DNA of 64,000 nt, taken from positions 62,001 through 126,000 of the forward strand of contig NZ_PVTF01000006.1 of the NCBI RefSeq assembly GCF_003002815.1, written 5' to 3'. Below are positions 41,857-51,437 of the stretch, in pieces (position 1 is the first letter of the stretch; each line of letters begins with the position of its first letter). The notes under the pieces are model-generated. The model searched no databases, had not been told where the DNA came from, and saw only the letters and a list, made by a program, of their open reading frames with translations. The stretch comes from Umezawaea tangerina. GTDB taxonomy: Bacteria > Actinomycetota > Actinomycetes > Mycobacteriales > Pseudonocardiaceae. The position numbers were made by a program, and so were the translations under genes.

Positions 41857-42417
41857 CTAGAAGTCGTCCGGCTCGACGCTGCCGCGGGTCAGGTACCCGG
41901 CCCAGGACGCCTTGGGGGCCTTGGCGGGGTTGTGCGCGACCTGGTCCACCACCAGCCGCTTGAGCTCGCGCTCGATGTCCCAGCGCGGGAACTGCTCCTC
42001 GAACGCCGGGTCCGGCTCGTCGAAGTCCGCGACCACACCGCGCCGGGTCAGCATCGTGATCGGGCCGCGCCGCTCGGCGATCTGCGCCGAGGTGTGCAGC
42101 GCGATGGCCTCCCAGACCTGGTCCACCACGTCCGCCGGCACCTTCTCCGCGGTCAGGAACGCCGCCGCGCCGTCCGCGCCCTCCACCTCGAACCGGACCG
42201 GGCCGTCGAAGGCGTGGGCGGTGCCGAGGTCGTGCAGGGCGCAGGCGTGGAACAGCACCTCGCGGTCGTGCTCGACGCCCTCGCGCGCGGCGATGGCGGA
42301 GGCGTGCAGGAAGGTGCGGATGCTGTGGTTGAGGATCGGCGGCACCACGTGCAGGCGGGCGAAGTCCAGGACGCGCTGGGACAGGGGGTCGTTCGGCAGG
42401 ATGATCACGGCGTCCAC
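41857..42417 (-). CDS. HD-domain hydrolase (cyanamide-hydratase-like)
   Basis: 186-aa HD phosphohydrolase-like protein. Metal ligands: LNHSIRTFLHA (first His), FHACALHDLG (HD pair), and a later Asp in VADFDEPD or WDIERE. Resembles small HD proteins annotated as cyanamide hydratases, but substrate is unproven. GTG at 42417 (MDAVIILPNDPLSQRVLDF) is the most natural start; the frame extends upstream without a credible ribosome site. Lies just upstream of, and on the same strand as, the box operon. Confidence 0.75.
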   Translation of the reverse strand: MDAVIILPNDPLSQRVLDFARLHVVPPILNHSIRTFLHASAIAAREGVEHDREVLFHACALHDLGTAHAFDGPVRFEVEGADGAAAFLTAEKVPADVVDQVWEAIALHTSAQIAERRGPITMLTRRGVVADFDEPDPAFEEQFPRWDIERELKRLVVDQVAHNPAKAPKASWAGYLTRGSVEPDDF

Positions 42418-42670
42418 GGTAGTGCCGGGGCCCCGACCTCCCGCGACGCGGCGGATCCGGCCGTTGTCCGGCGCCGGACGTCGGGGAGTGGTATAGCGGA
42501 ACGAGTTCACCGGAGCGGGTGACAAGAACGCGGTTGGTCACGCGGTCTATCAGGATTTTCTCAGTTTTCGCACTTCAGAGGGACAGATTCTCAGGCAGCT
42601 CACAGCGAACTGACCACTCACCGTGATTACATGGCTCCTAGTTCGCGGTGTGCTGGGAGGGGTGACGTAC

Positions 42671-44011
42671 ATGCGTGGTCTTGTGGTGGTGGCTGTGGTC
42701 GCCGTGGTGCTCGTCAGCGGGGCACCCGCGTCGCTGGCCCAGCCGGACCCGTCCTCGGCGGTCCCCACGACGACCACCCCGCCCCCGGTGACGACCACCC
42801 CGCCGCCGGTCACGACGACTCCCCCGCCGGTCACCACGACGACGACCACGCCGCCGCAGACCACGACTCCCCCGGTCACGACGACGAAGCCGCCGACGAC
42901 GACCACCCCGCCCTCCAGCGGGACGAGCACGACGCCGCCGACGTCCTCGACGCCGAGCGCTCCGCTGCCCACGCCGACCGTGCCGGGCCAGCCCGCCGTC
43001 CCGAACACCGCGGAGATGACCAAGTACCTGGAGGCGAGCCAGGCCGCCGCGCTGGCCAACCAGGACGCGCTCACCGCCCAGCAGAACCTCGCGGACAAGC
43101 GCGAGGCCGCCGACAAGGCGACCACCGCGGCGAGCAACTCCAAGCAGGCCGCCGCCGACGCCGTGAAGGCGGAGGAGGCCGCCAAGACGATCGAGATCCG
43201 GGCGCACGCGCAGGCCATCACGCTGCAGGCCGAGGTCGACACCCTGGTCGAGATCACGTTCAAGGGGCTGCGGCTCAACGGGCTGGCCGCGGTGTTCAGC
43301 AGCGAGTCGCCCGAGGAGTACCTCGACGCCGCGATGATCATGGACGTGTACGCCGAGCGGCACGGCGAGATGGTCAAGACCGCGCAGAAGGCCGCCGACG
43401 ACGCGCTCGACGCGCAGAAGAAGGCGAAGGAGGCGAGCGACCAGGTCGAGGCCACGAGCAAGAAGGCCGAGGAGGACCGGGTCACCGCCCAGCGGCTGGC
43501 CGACGAGGCCGCGGCGGCCGTGACGCTGGCCGAGCAGCGCAAGGCGAACCTGGACGGCAAGTCCGGTGACGTGCGGCAGGCCCTGGGCGTGCTGAGCCCC
43601 GCCGACCTGGCCCGGTTGACCAACACCGGGCCGTCGATCAACGTGCCGCTGCCCACCGGTGCCGCGGGCGACGCGGTGAAGTTCGCGCTGGCGCAGCTCG
43701 GCAAGCCCTACGTGTGGGGTGCGATCGGGCCGGACACCTACGACTGCTCCGGGCTGATGCAGACCGCGTACAAGTCGGTCGGCGTGTCCATCCCGCGCAC
43801 CACCTACGTGCAGGCGCTGGTCGGCAACGCCGTGCCCCGCGACCAGGTGAAGGCAGGCGACCTGATCCTCTACTACGCCGACCTCGGGCACGTGGCCATG
43901 GCGATCGACGGCACGTACGCGGTGCACGCTCCGACCGCGGGCGAGCCGGTGAAGGTGTCGTTGATCAACGCCATCGGGCCGATCGCGACGATCCGACGGG
44001 TGACCGGCTGA
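42671..44011 (+). CDS. Secreted NlpC/P60 peptidoglycan endopeptidase (RipA-like)
   Basis: 446-aa exported cell-wall hydrolase. Signal peptide residues about 1-24; a Pro/Thr linker (about 30-100); a long Ala-rich coiled coil (about 115-310); and a C-terminal NlpC/P60 domain with catalytic Cys in YDCSGLM, His in LGHVAMAI and a polar residue in HAPTAG. ATG at 42671 has GGGAGGGGTGA five bases upstream. It likely cleaves peptide stems in peptidoglycan, with the coiled coil masking the active site as in RipA/B. Confidence 0.9.
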   Translation: MRGLVVVAVVAVVLVSGAPASLAQPDPSSAVPTTTTPPPVTTTPPPVTTTPPPVTTTTTTPPQTTTPPVTTTKPPTTTTPPSSGTSTTPPTSSTPSAPLPTPTVPGQPAVPNTAEMTKYLEASQAAALANQDALTAQQNLADKREAADKATTAASNSKQAAADAVKAEEAAKTIEIRAHAQAITLQAEVDTLVEITFKGLRLNGLAAVFSSESPEEYLDAAMIMDVYAERHGEMVKTAQKAADDALDAQKKAKEASDQVEATSKKAEEDRVTAQRLADEAAAAVTLAEQRKANLDGKSGDVRQALGVLSPADLARLTNTGPSINVPLPTGAAGDAVKFALAQLGKPYVWGAIGPDTYDCSGLMQTAYKSVGVSIPRTTYVQALVGNAVPRDQVKAGDLILYYADLGHVAMAIDGTYAVHAPTAGEPVKVSLINAIGPIATIRRVTG

Positions 44012-44086
44012 CCGGGCTTGGTCGCGAACCGATTTCCCCCACCGGAGATACTGGGCTGAAAGCAGTACGAGCCTGGAGGTCCGAAG

Positions 44087-45835
44087 GTGTTGCAGGGTGA
44101 CGTCGGTGTGGAACTGGGGCGCAGGGTGGCAGCGGCGCTGCACGCGGCCCTGGGTGTGGAGATCACCCCTGCCGAGGCGGTCATCCGACCCTCCGCCCGC
44201 GAGGGCGTGGACTACCAGTGCAACGTGGCGATGAGCCTGGCCAAGAAACTGGAGAAGGCCCCGCGCGAGGTGGCGCAGGCCGTGGTTGAGCACCTGGACG
44301 CCGCGGACCTGGTGGAGGCGCCGGAGATCGCCGGGCCGGGGTTCGTCAACCTGGTGCTGCGCCGGGAGTGGCTGCAGGAGCAGGCCGCCGGGCTGCTCGG
44401 CGACGAGCGGATGGGCGTGGGGACCGCGGAGGTCGCCCGACGGGTCGCGATCGACCTGTCGAGCCCCAACGTGGCCAAGGAGATGCACGTCGGGCACCTG
44501 CGGTCGTCGATCATCGGTGACGCGCTGGTGCGGCTGCTGCGGTTCGCCGGGCACGAGGTCATCCCGCACAACCACCTCGGGGACTGGGGGACGCCGTTCG
44601 GGATGCTGATCGAGCACCTGGTCGACGAGGGCTGGTCAGCCGACGGCACCACCGCCGACCACTCGATCGGCGACCTGAACGGGTTCTACGTGGCGGCGCG
44701 CAAGAAGTTCGACGCCGACCCCGAGTTCGTGGACCGCGCGCGGCTGCGGGTCGTGGCGCTCCAGGGCGGGGACGAGGACACGCTGTCGCTGTGGCGGCAG
44801 CTCGTCGACGAGTCGACGCGGCACTTCGAGAAGGTGTACGCGATGCTCGGCATCGGGCTCGGGCCCGACGACGTGTACGGCGAGAGCTTCTACAACCCCT
44901 ACCTGGCCGAGACGGTCGCGGAGCTGGAGGACAAGGGGCTCACGGAGGTCAGCGACGGGGCGGTGTGCGTGTTCCCGCCGGGGTTCGCCAACCGCGAGGG
45001 CGACCGGCTGCCGTTGATCGTGCGCAAGCGCGACGGCGGCTACAACTACGCGACCACCGACTTCGCGACGATCCGCTACTGGGTGCGCGACCGGGGCGTG
45101 ACGGACCTGCTCTACGTGGTCGGGACGCCGCAGTCGCAGCACTTCAAGATGGTGTTCGCCGCCTCCCGGCAGGCCGGGTGGCTCACCGACCAGCACGCCG
45201 AGCACATCGGGTTCGGGTCGATCCTCGGCGAGGACGGCAAGACGATCCGGTCGCGCGAGGGCGGGACGCTCAAGCTGGTGGACCTGCTGACCGAGGCGGT
45301 CGACCACGCCGCGGCGGTGATCGCCGAGCGGACCGCGTTCGACGCCGAGGAGCAGGCCGCGCTCGCCCGGATCGTGGGCATCGGCGCGGTGAAGTACGCC
45401 GACCTGTCCAACGACCGCGAACGCGACTACGTGTTCACCTGGGCGAAGATGCTGGCCAAGGAGGGCAACACCTCGGTGTACCTCCAGTACGCCAACGCCC
45501 GCATCCGGTCGATCCTGCGCAACGCGGGCGACGTGCCGGAGCCCGGCGCGCGGGTGGTGCTGACCGAGCCCGCCGAGCGGGCGCTGCTGGTGAAGCTGAT
45601 CGGGTTCCCGGCCGCGATCGAGGCGACCCTCGAGTCCTACGCGCCGCACAAGCTGAGCACGTACCTGTTCGAGACGGCGACGACGTTCACCGGCTTCTAC
45701 GAGAACTGCCCCATCCTCAAGCCGGACACCACCCCGGAGGCGCGCGAGTCCCGGCTGGTGCTCGCGCGGCTCACCTCCAGGGTGCTCACGCTCGGCCTGT
45801 CGCTGCTGGGCATCGAGGCACCCGAACGCCTCTAG
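44087..45835 (+). CDS. argS: Arginyl-tRNA synthetase
   Basis: 582-aa class I aminoacyl-tRNA synthetase. HIGH-type motif EMHVGHLRSSIIGDAL (near residue 133), the N-terminal Add1-like domain, and the C-terminal DALR anticodon domain with AERALLVKLIGFPAAIEA. The KMSKS loop is replaced by KTIRSREGG, usual in ArgS. GTG start with GGAGG seven bases upstream. Overlaps the convergent GNAT gene by 4 nt. It could be the only or a second argS; not decidable here. Confidence 0.95.
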   Translation: MLQGDVGVELGRRVAAALHAALGVEITPAEAVIRPSAREGVDYQCNVAMSLAKKLEKAPREVAQAVVEHLDAADLVEAPEIAGPGFVNLVLRREWLQEQAAGLLGDERMGVGTAEVARRVAIDLSSPNVAKEMHVGHLRSSIIGDALVRLLRFAGHEVIPHNHLGDWGTPFGMLIEHLVDEGWSADGTTADHSIGDLNGFYVAARKKFDADPEFVDRARLRVVALQGGDEDTLSLWRQLVDESTRHFEKVYAMLGIGLGPDDVYGESFYNPYLAETVAELEDKGLTEVSDGAVCVFPPGFANREGDRLPLIVRKRDGGYNYATTDFATIRYWVRDRGVTDLLYVVGTPQSQHFKMVFAASRQAGWLTDQHAEHIGFGSILGEDGKTIRSREGGTLKLVDLLTEAVDHAAAVIAERTAFDAEEQAALARIVGIGAVKYADLSNDRERDYVFTWAKMLAKEGNTSVYLQYANARIRSILRNAGDVPEPGARVVLTEPAERALLVKLIGFPAAIEATLESYAPHKLSTYLFETATTFTGFYENCPILKPDTTPEARESRLVLARLTSRVLTLGLSLLGIEAPERL

Positions 45836-46821
45836 TCCGGCGCCGCGGTCCGGTTCACGTCGACCATGGACCGGATCGTGGTGTAGCCGAGCGCGAGGTT
45901 GACCGCGACCATGTGCTCGTTGTCGGCGTTCGTGCTGGTGATCACCGAGTCGACGGCCAGGTCGTCGGCCACGAGGTCGCGCAGCATGCGCGCCTTGACG
46001 CACAGCCCCAGCCCGTGGCCGCGGTGCTCGGCGTGCACGCCGGTGTCCTGCTGGACGGCCTCCCGGTTGGGCGGCACCGGCAGGCGCAGCTCGGTGAACC
46101 CGGCGACCTCGCCCGTCGCCTCGTGCACGGCGACGACGACCCGGTGGTCACGGCCGCTGCGGCGCAGCTCCTCCTCGGTCCGGCGCACCCGTTCCACCGT
46201 CCACTCGGGATGGTGGAACGCGGCGGATCCCGTCGGCGCGTCGTGCATCGCCGCCTTCGACCGGACGTAGGACTCGACGACGTGGTCGGGCGCGGCACCG
46301 GACCACGTCTCCAAGCGGTAGCCCTCGGGCACGTCGACGTCCCACCGCGCCGCGTCGACGTCGGCGATCCGCAGCTCCTGCATGACGGTCGCGTTGACGG
46401 TCCGGAACCCGAGCGCGTGCGCCCACCGCTCACCCGCGCCGCCCGCGACCACCTGGAGCCCTTCCACGACCCGCCTGCCCCGCAGCCCCGGCAGCACGGC
46501 CTCGAGCAGGGCGGTGCCGATCCCCTGCCGCCTCGCCTTCGGGTGGACCGTCACGTCGACCAGCGCCACGTGCTCGTTCCCGCCGTCCGGGAAGTACGCG
46601 AACGCGACCGCGATCACCTCGCCGCTGCGCCGGGCCACCCACCGGTCCGCCCGGCCGAGGCCGGGGTGCGGCAGGCGCACCGACCGCACGACGGCCTCGT
46701 AGGCGATCGGCACCGCCTCCGCCAGGTCCACGTCCCGCGCCGACTGCACCACCCGGTGGTAGGCCAGCAGGTCCGCCTCTTCGGCGCGCTCGCCGTCGAA
46801 CGCCGTGATCTCGATGTCCAC
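45832..46821 (-). CDS. Tandem GNAT acetyltransferase
   Basis: 329-aa protein with two GNAT domains, like mycothiol-synthase-type enzymes. First domain has the acetyl-CoA loop HPKARRQGIGTALLEAVLP (about 93-111), the second HAEHRGHGLGLCVKARMLRDL with ITSTNADNEHMVAVNLALGY. Acceptor unknown. Convergent with argS. Divergent from the SigE-type sigma gene. Confidence 0.85.
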   Translation of the reverse strand: MDIEITAFDGERAEEADLLAYHRVVQSARDVDLAEAVPIAYEAVVRSVRLPHPGLGRADRWVARRSGEVIAVAFAYFPDGGNEHVALVDVTVHPKARRQGIGTALLEAVLPGLRGRRVVEGLQVVAGGAGERWAHALGFRTVNATVMQELRIADVDAARWDVDVPEGYRLETWSGAAPDHVVESYVRSKAAMHDAPTGSAAFHHPEWTVERVRRTEEELRRSGRDHRVVVAVHEATGEVAGFTELRLPVPPNREAVQQDTGVHAEHRGHGLGLCVKARMLRDLVADDLAVDSVITSTNADNEHMVAVNLALGYTTIRSMVDVNRTAAPD

Positions 46822-46932
46822 TTCTCCCCCTCGTCCAGGCCACCCATTCCAGCAGAGATCGGGCCGCCGCTCTCAACCTTTCGGCGGCCCCGCTCGTACA
46901 CACCAGTGCGGGAGTGCGCGCGGAGGAGGCAT

Positions 46933-47430
46933 GTGAGCAGGGGTGACCGCCAGTTCGTCGAGTTCGTGGAGGCGAACTCGGCCCGGCTGCTGCGGGCCGC
47001 GCACCTGATGACCGGCGACCGCCACCAGGCGGAGGACGCCGTGCAGACCGCGCTGGCCAGGACCTACGCGTCGTGGTCGCGGGTGCGCAGCCAGGACGCC
47101 TACAGCTACACCCGCCGGGTGCTCACCAACCTGACCATCGACCGCTGGCGCCGCCCCATCCGCGAGCACGTGCAGGAGACCCTCCCGGAGCGCCCGGAGG
47201 TCGGCGACTTCACCGACGACCACGCCGAGCAGGAGTGGCTCATGCGGGTCCTCGGTGGTCTGACCGCACGGGAACGCGCGATCATCGTCCTCCGCCACTA
47301 CCTCGACCTCCCAGAGGCCGAGGTGGCCGCCGAGCTGAAGGTGTCGCTCGGCACCGTGAAGAGCACGAACTCGCGCGCACTGGCCAAGCTGCGAGTCACC
47401 TTGTCGCCCACGCGGGAGGAGACCCGATGA
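46933..47430 (+). CDS. SigE-family ECF RNA polymerase sigma factor
   Basis: 165-aa ECF sigma factor. Region 2 is FVEFVEANSARLLRAAHLMTGDRHQAEDAVQTALARTY with YTRRVLTNLTIDRWRR, region 4 LTARERAIIVLRHYLDLPEAEVAAELKVSLGTVKSTNSRALAKLR. GTG at 46933 has GGAGGAGG immediately upstream. Overlaps the following gene by 4 nt, typical of a sigma/anti-sigma pair in this family. Confidence 0.92.
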   Translation: MSRGDRQFVEFVEANSARLLRAAHLMTGDRHQAEDAVQTALARTYASWSRVRSQDAYSYTRRVLTNLTIDRWRRPIREHVQETLPERPEVGDFTDDHAEQEWLMRVLGGLTARERAIIVLRHYLDLPEAEVAAELKVSLGTVKSTNSRALAKLRVTLSPTREETR

Positions 47431-48137
47431 CCGACCTGGACGCCCTCCGCACCGCCCTGCGCACAACCCCGGCCGACTCCCCCGCGATCGACGTCGCCCA
47501 GGTCATGAAAACCGGCAGGCGCATCAGAACCCGCCGCAGACTCGCCCTCAGCGGCAGCGTCGTCACCACCACCGCCGCCCTGCTCGTCGGCATCATCGCC
47601 CTCGGCCGCGCGGGCCCACCCCCCACTCCCCCACCCACCGTCGAGATCACCGCCGCCAACCCGACCAGCTCAGCACCGGGCCCGGTCGGCGACATCATCA
47701 ACACCGGCTTCGACGACGAGGTCCTCTACTTCACCACCAACCACCAAGACCCCGCCCGCCCCGACGGCTCAGCCACCACCCTCAAGGACAGCACCCTCCG
47801 CGACACCGACACCGGCTACGCCCTCACCCTCGCCACCGGCCCCAACCACCACGCCGTGCAAACCACGCCCCTCTACGCACGCGGCACCGGCTTCGCCACC
47901 ATCACCACCCACACCGGCACCACAACCCGCCTCTACGGCATCTACCAGGGTCCCGTCCACCGCATCGTCCTGGAACTCGACAACCAGGTCATGGGCGCCG
48001 CCCACCAAGCCCAGTGGAGCACCGACAACACCATCACCGTCTTCTGGTTCACCCCAGACGAAGTCCCCGACGGCACCCCCCTGGACAACATCACCCTGTC
48101 CGCCTACGACCCCCAGGGCAACCGCCTACCAACCTGA
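47427..48137 (+). CDS. Single-pass membrane protein, probable sigma-factor partner
   Basis: 236-aa protein: a short cytoplasmic N terminus (DALRTALRTTPADSPAIDVAQ), a basic TGRRIRTRRRLALS before one helix (residues about 41-60), then a Pro/Thr-rich extracytoplasmic domain with many Thr and His. No zinc-binding anti-sigma motif is present, so it is called partner only because it is translationally coupled to the ECF gene. Such genes after SigE-family factors are common in actinomycetes. Confidence 0.7.
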   Translation: MTDLDALRTALRTTPADSPAIDVAQVMKTGRRIRTRRRLALSGSVVTTTAALLVGIIALGRAGPPPTPPPTVEITAANPTSSAPGPVGDIINTGFDDEVLYFTTNHQDPARPDGSATTLKDSTLRDTDTGYALTLATGPNHHAVQTTPLYARGTGFATITTHTGTTTRLYGIYQGPVHRIVLELDNQVMGAAHQAQWSTDNTITVFWFTPDEVPDGTPLDNITLSAYDPQGNRLPT

Positions 48138-48173
48138 CGACAACAACCAAAGCCAGAACGCCCCGCCACGAAG

Positions 48174-48354
48174 GGCGCAGCCGCCACCTCGCATCCGGCG
48201 CGTAGCGCCCACCCGCCTTGTCCGACGGCGAAGCCAAGGATCCCCACGATGGGCGCAGCCCGCCAACGCGCATCCGGCGCGAAGCGCCTGGGGCCTTGTC
48301 CGACGGCGCAGCCGAGGATGCTTGAGTCGAGCGCAGCTCGATGCTGGCGAAGCC
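48174..48354 (+). repeat. GNA-loop mini-hairpin array, locus R3
   Basis: Eight units at 48174-48182, 48197-48209, 48227-48235, 48251-48261, 48276-48288, 48304-48314, 48327-48341 and 48344-48354, with loops GCA, GTA, GAA. The last three or four units match R1 closely, including GGCGC-GAA-GCGCC and TGGC-GAA-GCCA, while stems elsewhere differ. Fills the start of the gap between the convergent sigma partner gene and the sugar permease gene; the rest to 48598 is the long palindrome and GC-rich sequence with no gene. Confidence 0.88.
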
Positions 48355-48390
48355 AGACTTCCCCTCTGCCCCTGATCCACAGCGCCCTCC

Positions 48391-48445
48391 TACCCGATCT
48401 TCGTTGTCAAGACAGCTCCATCGTCTTGACAACGAAGATCGGGTA
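48391..48445. terminator. Long palindrome of locus R3
   Basis: Perfect 23-bp arms (48391-48413 and 48423-48445), loop AGCTCCATC. Differs from R1 by one base pair (T-A to C-G) changed on both arms. Flanked by the same CCCGATCCACAGCGCCCTCC-like and ATTGAGACAATCGCGCGCC sequences as R1. Lies 154 bp beyond the sugar permease stop in the direction of its transcription. Confidence 0.85.
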
Positions 48446-48598
48446 TTGAGACAATCGCGCGCCGGGGGCTGGGCTTCCCAGGGGTGGGAGGCCCGAAAGC
48501 CGGACCCACGGGGTGAGAGGGCCGGACTGGACTTCACCAGGGGCAAGAGGGGCGGGGCCGGGCTTCACACGTTGGAAAAACCGAAAACCGAACCCCCC

Positions 48599-49846
48599 CT
48601 ACGCCCGAACCCCCGACCTCCTCTTCGTCCACACGTCATAAGCCACAGCCGCCAACAACACCAGCCCCTTGACCAGCATCACCCGTTCACTGGGCGCCCC
48701 GATCAACGACATCCCGTTGTTGATCACCGCCATGATCAAACCACCGGTGATCGCCCCGACCACCTTCCCGACCCCGCCCTGCACGGCCGCCCCGCCGATG
48801 AACGCCGCCGCGATCGCGTCCAGCTCGAACGCGTTGCCCGCCGTGGGCCCCGCCTGGTTGAGCCTGCCCGCGAAGATCACTCCCGCGAGCGCCGCCAGCA
48901 CCCCCATGTTCACGAAGATCCAGAACGTCACCGACTTCACCTTCACGCCCGACAGCGTGGCCGCCTGGAGGTTGCCGCCCACCGCGTAGATGCGCCGGCC
49001 GAACACCGCCCGGTTGGTGAGCAGCGAGTACCCGAGCACCAGCGCGGCCAGCAGGACGAGCACCCACGGCAGGTTCTTGAACCGGGCGAGCTGCACGATG
49101 ACGGCGAGCACCACCAGTGCCGCCGCGACGATGCGCGCGACGAAGATCGGGAACGGGTCGACCGTCTGGCCGTAGCCCGCGCGGCCCTTGCGGGACCGCC
49201 ACTGGGTGAACGCGATGCCCGCCACGACCACGACCCCGACCAGGAGGGTGAGCAGGTCGGCGCCGCCCAGCGGGCCGAGGCCGACGTTGCCGAGGACCCC
49301 TTCGATGAACCCGTTGGAGAGGGTGCGGATCTGGTCGGGGAACGGGCCGATGCCCTGGTTGCCCAGCACGGTCAGGGTGAGCGCGCGGAACACGAGCATG
49401 CCCGCCAGCGTCACGATGAACGCCGGGATGCCGAAGTAGGCGACCCAGTAGCCCTGCCAGGCCCCGATCGCGGCGCCCGCCACGAGCGTGACCAGCACGG
49501 CCAGCGGCCAGGGCATGCCCATGTTCACCGTGAGGACCGCGCAGATCGCGCCGGTCAACGCCACCACCGACCCGGCGGACAGGTCGATGTGCCCGGCGAT
49601 GATGATCAGGATCATCCCGATCGCGAGGATCAGGACGTAGGAGTTCTGGACGATGATGTTCGAGATGTTCTGCGGCTGGAGCAGCGCACCGTCGGTGAGG
49701 ATGGTGAACAGCACGACGATCAGCCCGAACGCGACGTAGATGCCGCCCTGCCGGAGGTTGATCGAGAACCGGCGCGGCGCGCGCTCCGGCGGGCCGTCGA
49801 GAACGGGGCTGGGGACGTCGGCGTCCGTGGGGGCGGTGCTGGTCAT
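48599..49846 (-). CDS. Sugar ABC permease (L-arabinose importer)
   Basis: 415-aa inner-membrane permease of the CUT2 family with about ten helices. Family marks: IGMILIIIAGHIDLSAGSVVAL, NIGIVLGAAIGAWQGYWVA-like stretch, AVGGNLQAATLSGVKVK and AALAGVIFAGRLNQAGPTAGNAFELDAIAAAFIGGAA in place of the GGTS... loop. Last gene of the arabinose locus, overlapping nothing; start ATG 49846 is 5 bp after the ATPase stop. Resembles XylH/GguB. Confidence 0.92.
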   Translation of the reverse strand: MTSTAPTDADVPSPVLDGPPERAPRRFSINLRQGGIYVAFGLIVVLFTILTDGALLQPQNISNIIVQNSYVLILAIGMILIIIAGHIDLSAGSVVALTGAICAVLTVNMGMPWPLAVLVTLVAGAAIGAWQGYWVAYFGIPAFIVTLAGMLVFRALTLTVLGNQGIGPFPDQIRTLSNGFIEGVLGNVGLGPLGGADLLTLLVGVVVVAGIAFTQWRSRKGRAGYGQTVDPFPIFVARIVAAALVVLAVIVQLARFKNLPWVLVLLAALVLGYSLLTNRAVFGRRIYAVGGNLQAATLSGVKVKSVTFWIFVNMGVLAALAGVIFAGRLNQAGPTAGNAFELDAIAAAFIGGAAVQGGVGKVVGAITGGLIMAVINNGMSLIGAPSERVMLVKGLVLLAAVAYDVWTKRRSGVRA

Positions 49847-49850
49847 GGCG

Positions 49851-51380
49851 CTACTCCTGTCCCTTGGTCATGTACTGCATCAGTCGCTCCTGGGTGGCTT
49901 CCGCGCGGTCGACCTCGCCGGTGACGTGCCCGGCCGACAGGGCGTAGATCCGGTCGCAGAGGCCCAGCAGCTCCGGCAGCTCCGAGGAGATGACCAGCAC
50001 CGCCTTGCCCTCGTCCGCGAGCTTGTTGACGATCGAGTAGATCTCGTACTTGGCGCCGACGTCGATGCCGCGGGTCGGCTCGTCGAGGATCAGCACGTCC
50101 GGATCGGTGAAGATCCACTTGGACAGCACGACCTTCTGCTGGTTGCCGCCGCTGAGCGTGCCGGTGGTGGTCGCCACGCCGGGGGCCTTGATGTTCATGC
50201 TGCGCCGGAACCCCTCGGCGACGCGGTGCTCCTCGTTCTCGTTGACCCATCCCCGTCTGGCGAGCTTGCCGAGGCCGACGGCGGAGACGTTGCGCTTGAT
50301 GTCCTCGATGAGGTTGAGGCCGTAGCGCTTGCGGTCCTCGGTGACGTAGGCGATGCCGTGGCGGATCGCGTCGCGCACCGACCTCACCGAGATCTCCTGG
50401 CCGTTCTTGAAGATCCGCCCGGAGATGTCGGTGCCGTAGGCGCGGCCGAACACGCTCATCGCCAGCTCCGTGCGGCCCGCGCCCATCAGCCCGGCCAGCC
50501 CGACGATCTCACCCCGGCGCAACACCAGGTTGGCGTCGGAGACGACGACCCGACCGCGCTGGGTGGTGCTGTGCACCGTCCAGTCCTCGATGCGCAGCAC
50601 CTCGTCGCCGATGTTCGGCGTGTGCGGCGGGAACCGGTCGGACAGGTCGCGGCCGACCATGCCGGAGATGATCCGGTTCTCGGTCACGTCGTCGACCTTC
50701 ATGTCCAGCGTCTCGATCGTCCGGCCGTCGCGCAGGATCGTGATGGAGTCGGCGATGGCGGCGATCTCGTTGAGCTTGTGCGAGATGATCACGCAGGTGA
50801 TGCCCTGCTCGCGCAGGCCGCGCAGCAGGTCGAGCAGGTGCGCGGAGTCCTCGTCGTTCAACGCGGCGGTCGGCTCGTCGAGGATCAGCAGCCGCACCTC
50901 CTTGGACAGCGCCTTGGCGATCTCCACGAGCTGCTGCTTGCCCACGCCGATGTCGAGCACCGGCGTGGTCGGGTTCTCCTTGAGGCCCACCCGTTCCAGC
51001 AGGGCGGCGGCCTCGTGGTTGGTGCGGTTCCAGTCGATCAGGCCGCGGTGCGACAGCTCGTTGCCCAGGAACAGGTTCTCCGCGATCGAGAGCTGCGCGC
51101 ACAGCGCCAGCTCCTGGTGGATGATCACGATCCCGCGGCGCTCGCTGTCGTGGATGCCGGAGAACTCGCACGGCTCGCCCTCGAACGTGATCTCGCCGTC
51201 GTAGGACCCGTGCGGGTACACGCCGGACAGCACCTTCATCAACGTGGACTTGCCCGCGCCGTTCTCCCCGCAGATCGCGTGGATCTCGCCGCGCCGCACC
51301 GAGAGCGCGACGTCCTGCAGCGCCTTGACGCCGGGAAAGGTCTTCGTGATCCCCCGCATGCGCAGGATGTCGTCTGCCAT
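49851..51380 (-). CDS. Sugar ABC ATPase, tandem domains (L-arabinose importer)
   Basis: 509-aa protein with two ATPase domains. First: [52 protein letters not shown]. Second: [16 protein letters not shown] (degenerate Walker A), [30 protein letters not shown]. This is the GguA/MmsA type of CUT2 importers. Follows chvE with a hairpin between them. Works with the permease and binding protein. Confidence 0.93.
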   Translation of the reverse strand: MADDILRMRGITKTFPGVKALQDVALSVRRGEIHAICGENGAGKSTLMKVLSGVYPHGSYDGEITFEGEPCEFSGIHDSERRGIVIIHQELALCAQLSIAENLFLGNELSHRGLIDWNRTNHEAAALLERVGLKENPTTPVLDIGVGKQQLVEIAKALSKEVRLLILDEPTAALNDEDSAHLLDLLRGLREQGITCVIISHKLNEIAAIADSITILRDGRTIETLDMKVDDVTENRIISGMVGRDLSDRFPPHTPNIGDEVLRIEDWTVHSTTQRGRVVVSDANLVLRRGEIVGLAGLMGAGRTELAMSVFGRAYGTDISGRIFKNGQEISVRSVRDAIRHGIAYVTEDRKRYGLNLIEDIKRNVSAVGLGKLARRGWVNENEEHRVAEGFRRSMNIKAPGVATTTGTLSGGNQQKVVLSKWIFTDPDVLILDEPTRGIDVGAKYEIYSIVNKLADEGKAVLVISSELPELLGLCDRIYALSAGHVTGEVDRAEATQERLMQYMTKGQE

Positions 51381-51402
51381 CGCTGGTCGGTTCCCTTCAC
51401 AC

Positions 51403-51428
51403 GGCCGGGCCCCGAGCGGGGCCCGGCC
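51403..51428 (-). terminator. Intercistronic hairpin between binding-protein and ATPase genes
   Basis: 11-bp perfect GC stem (51403-51413 and 51418-51428), loop GAGC, between the chvE-like stop and the ATPase start. Placement fits partial termination or mRNA stabilisation that yields more binding protein than transporter. Confidence 0.75.
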
Positions 51429-51437
51429 TGCGGCGTG

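Noticed and set aside
42418-42670. Possible c-di-AMP riboswitch before the NlpC/P60 gene
   Set aside because: Such riboswitches often precede this class of gene, but the GACAGCTAACC-type landmark words are absent.
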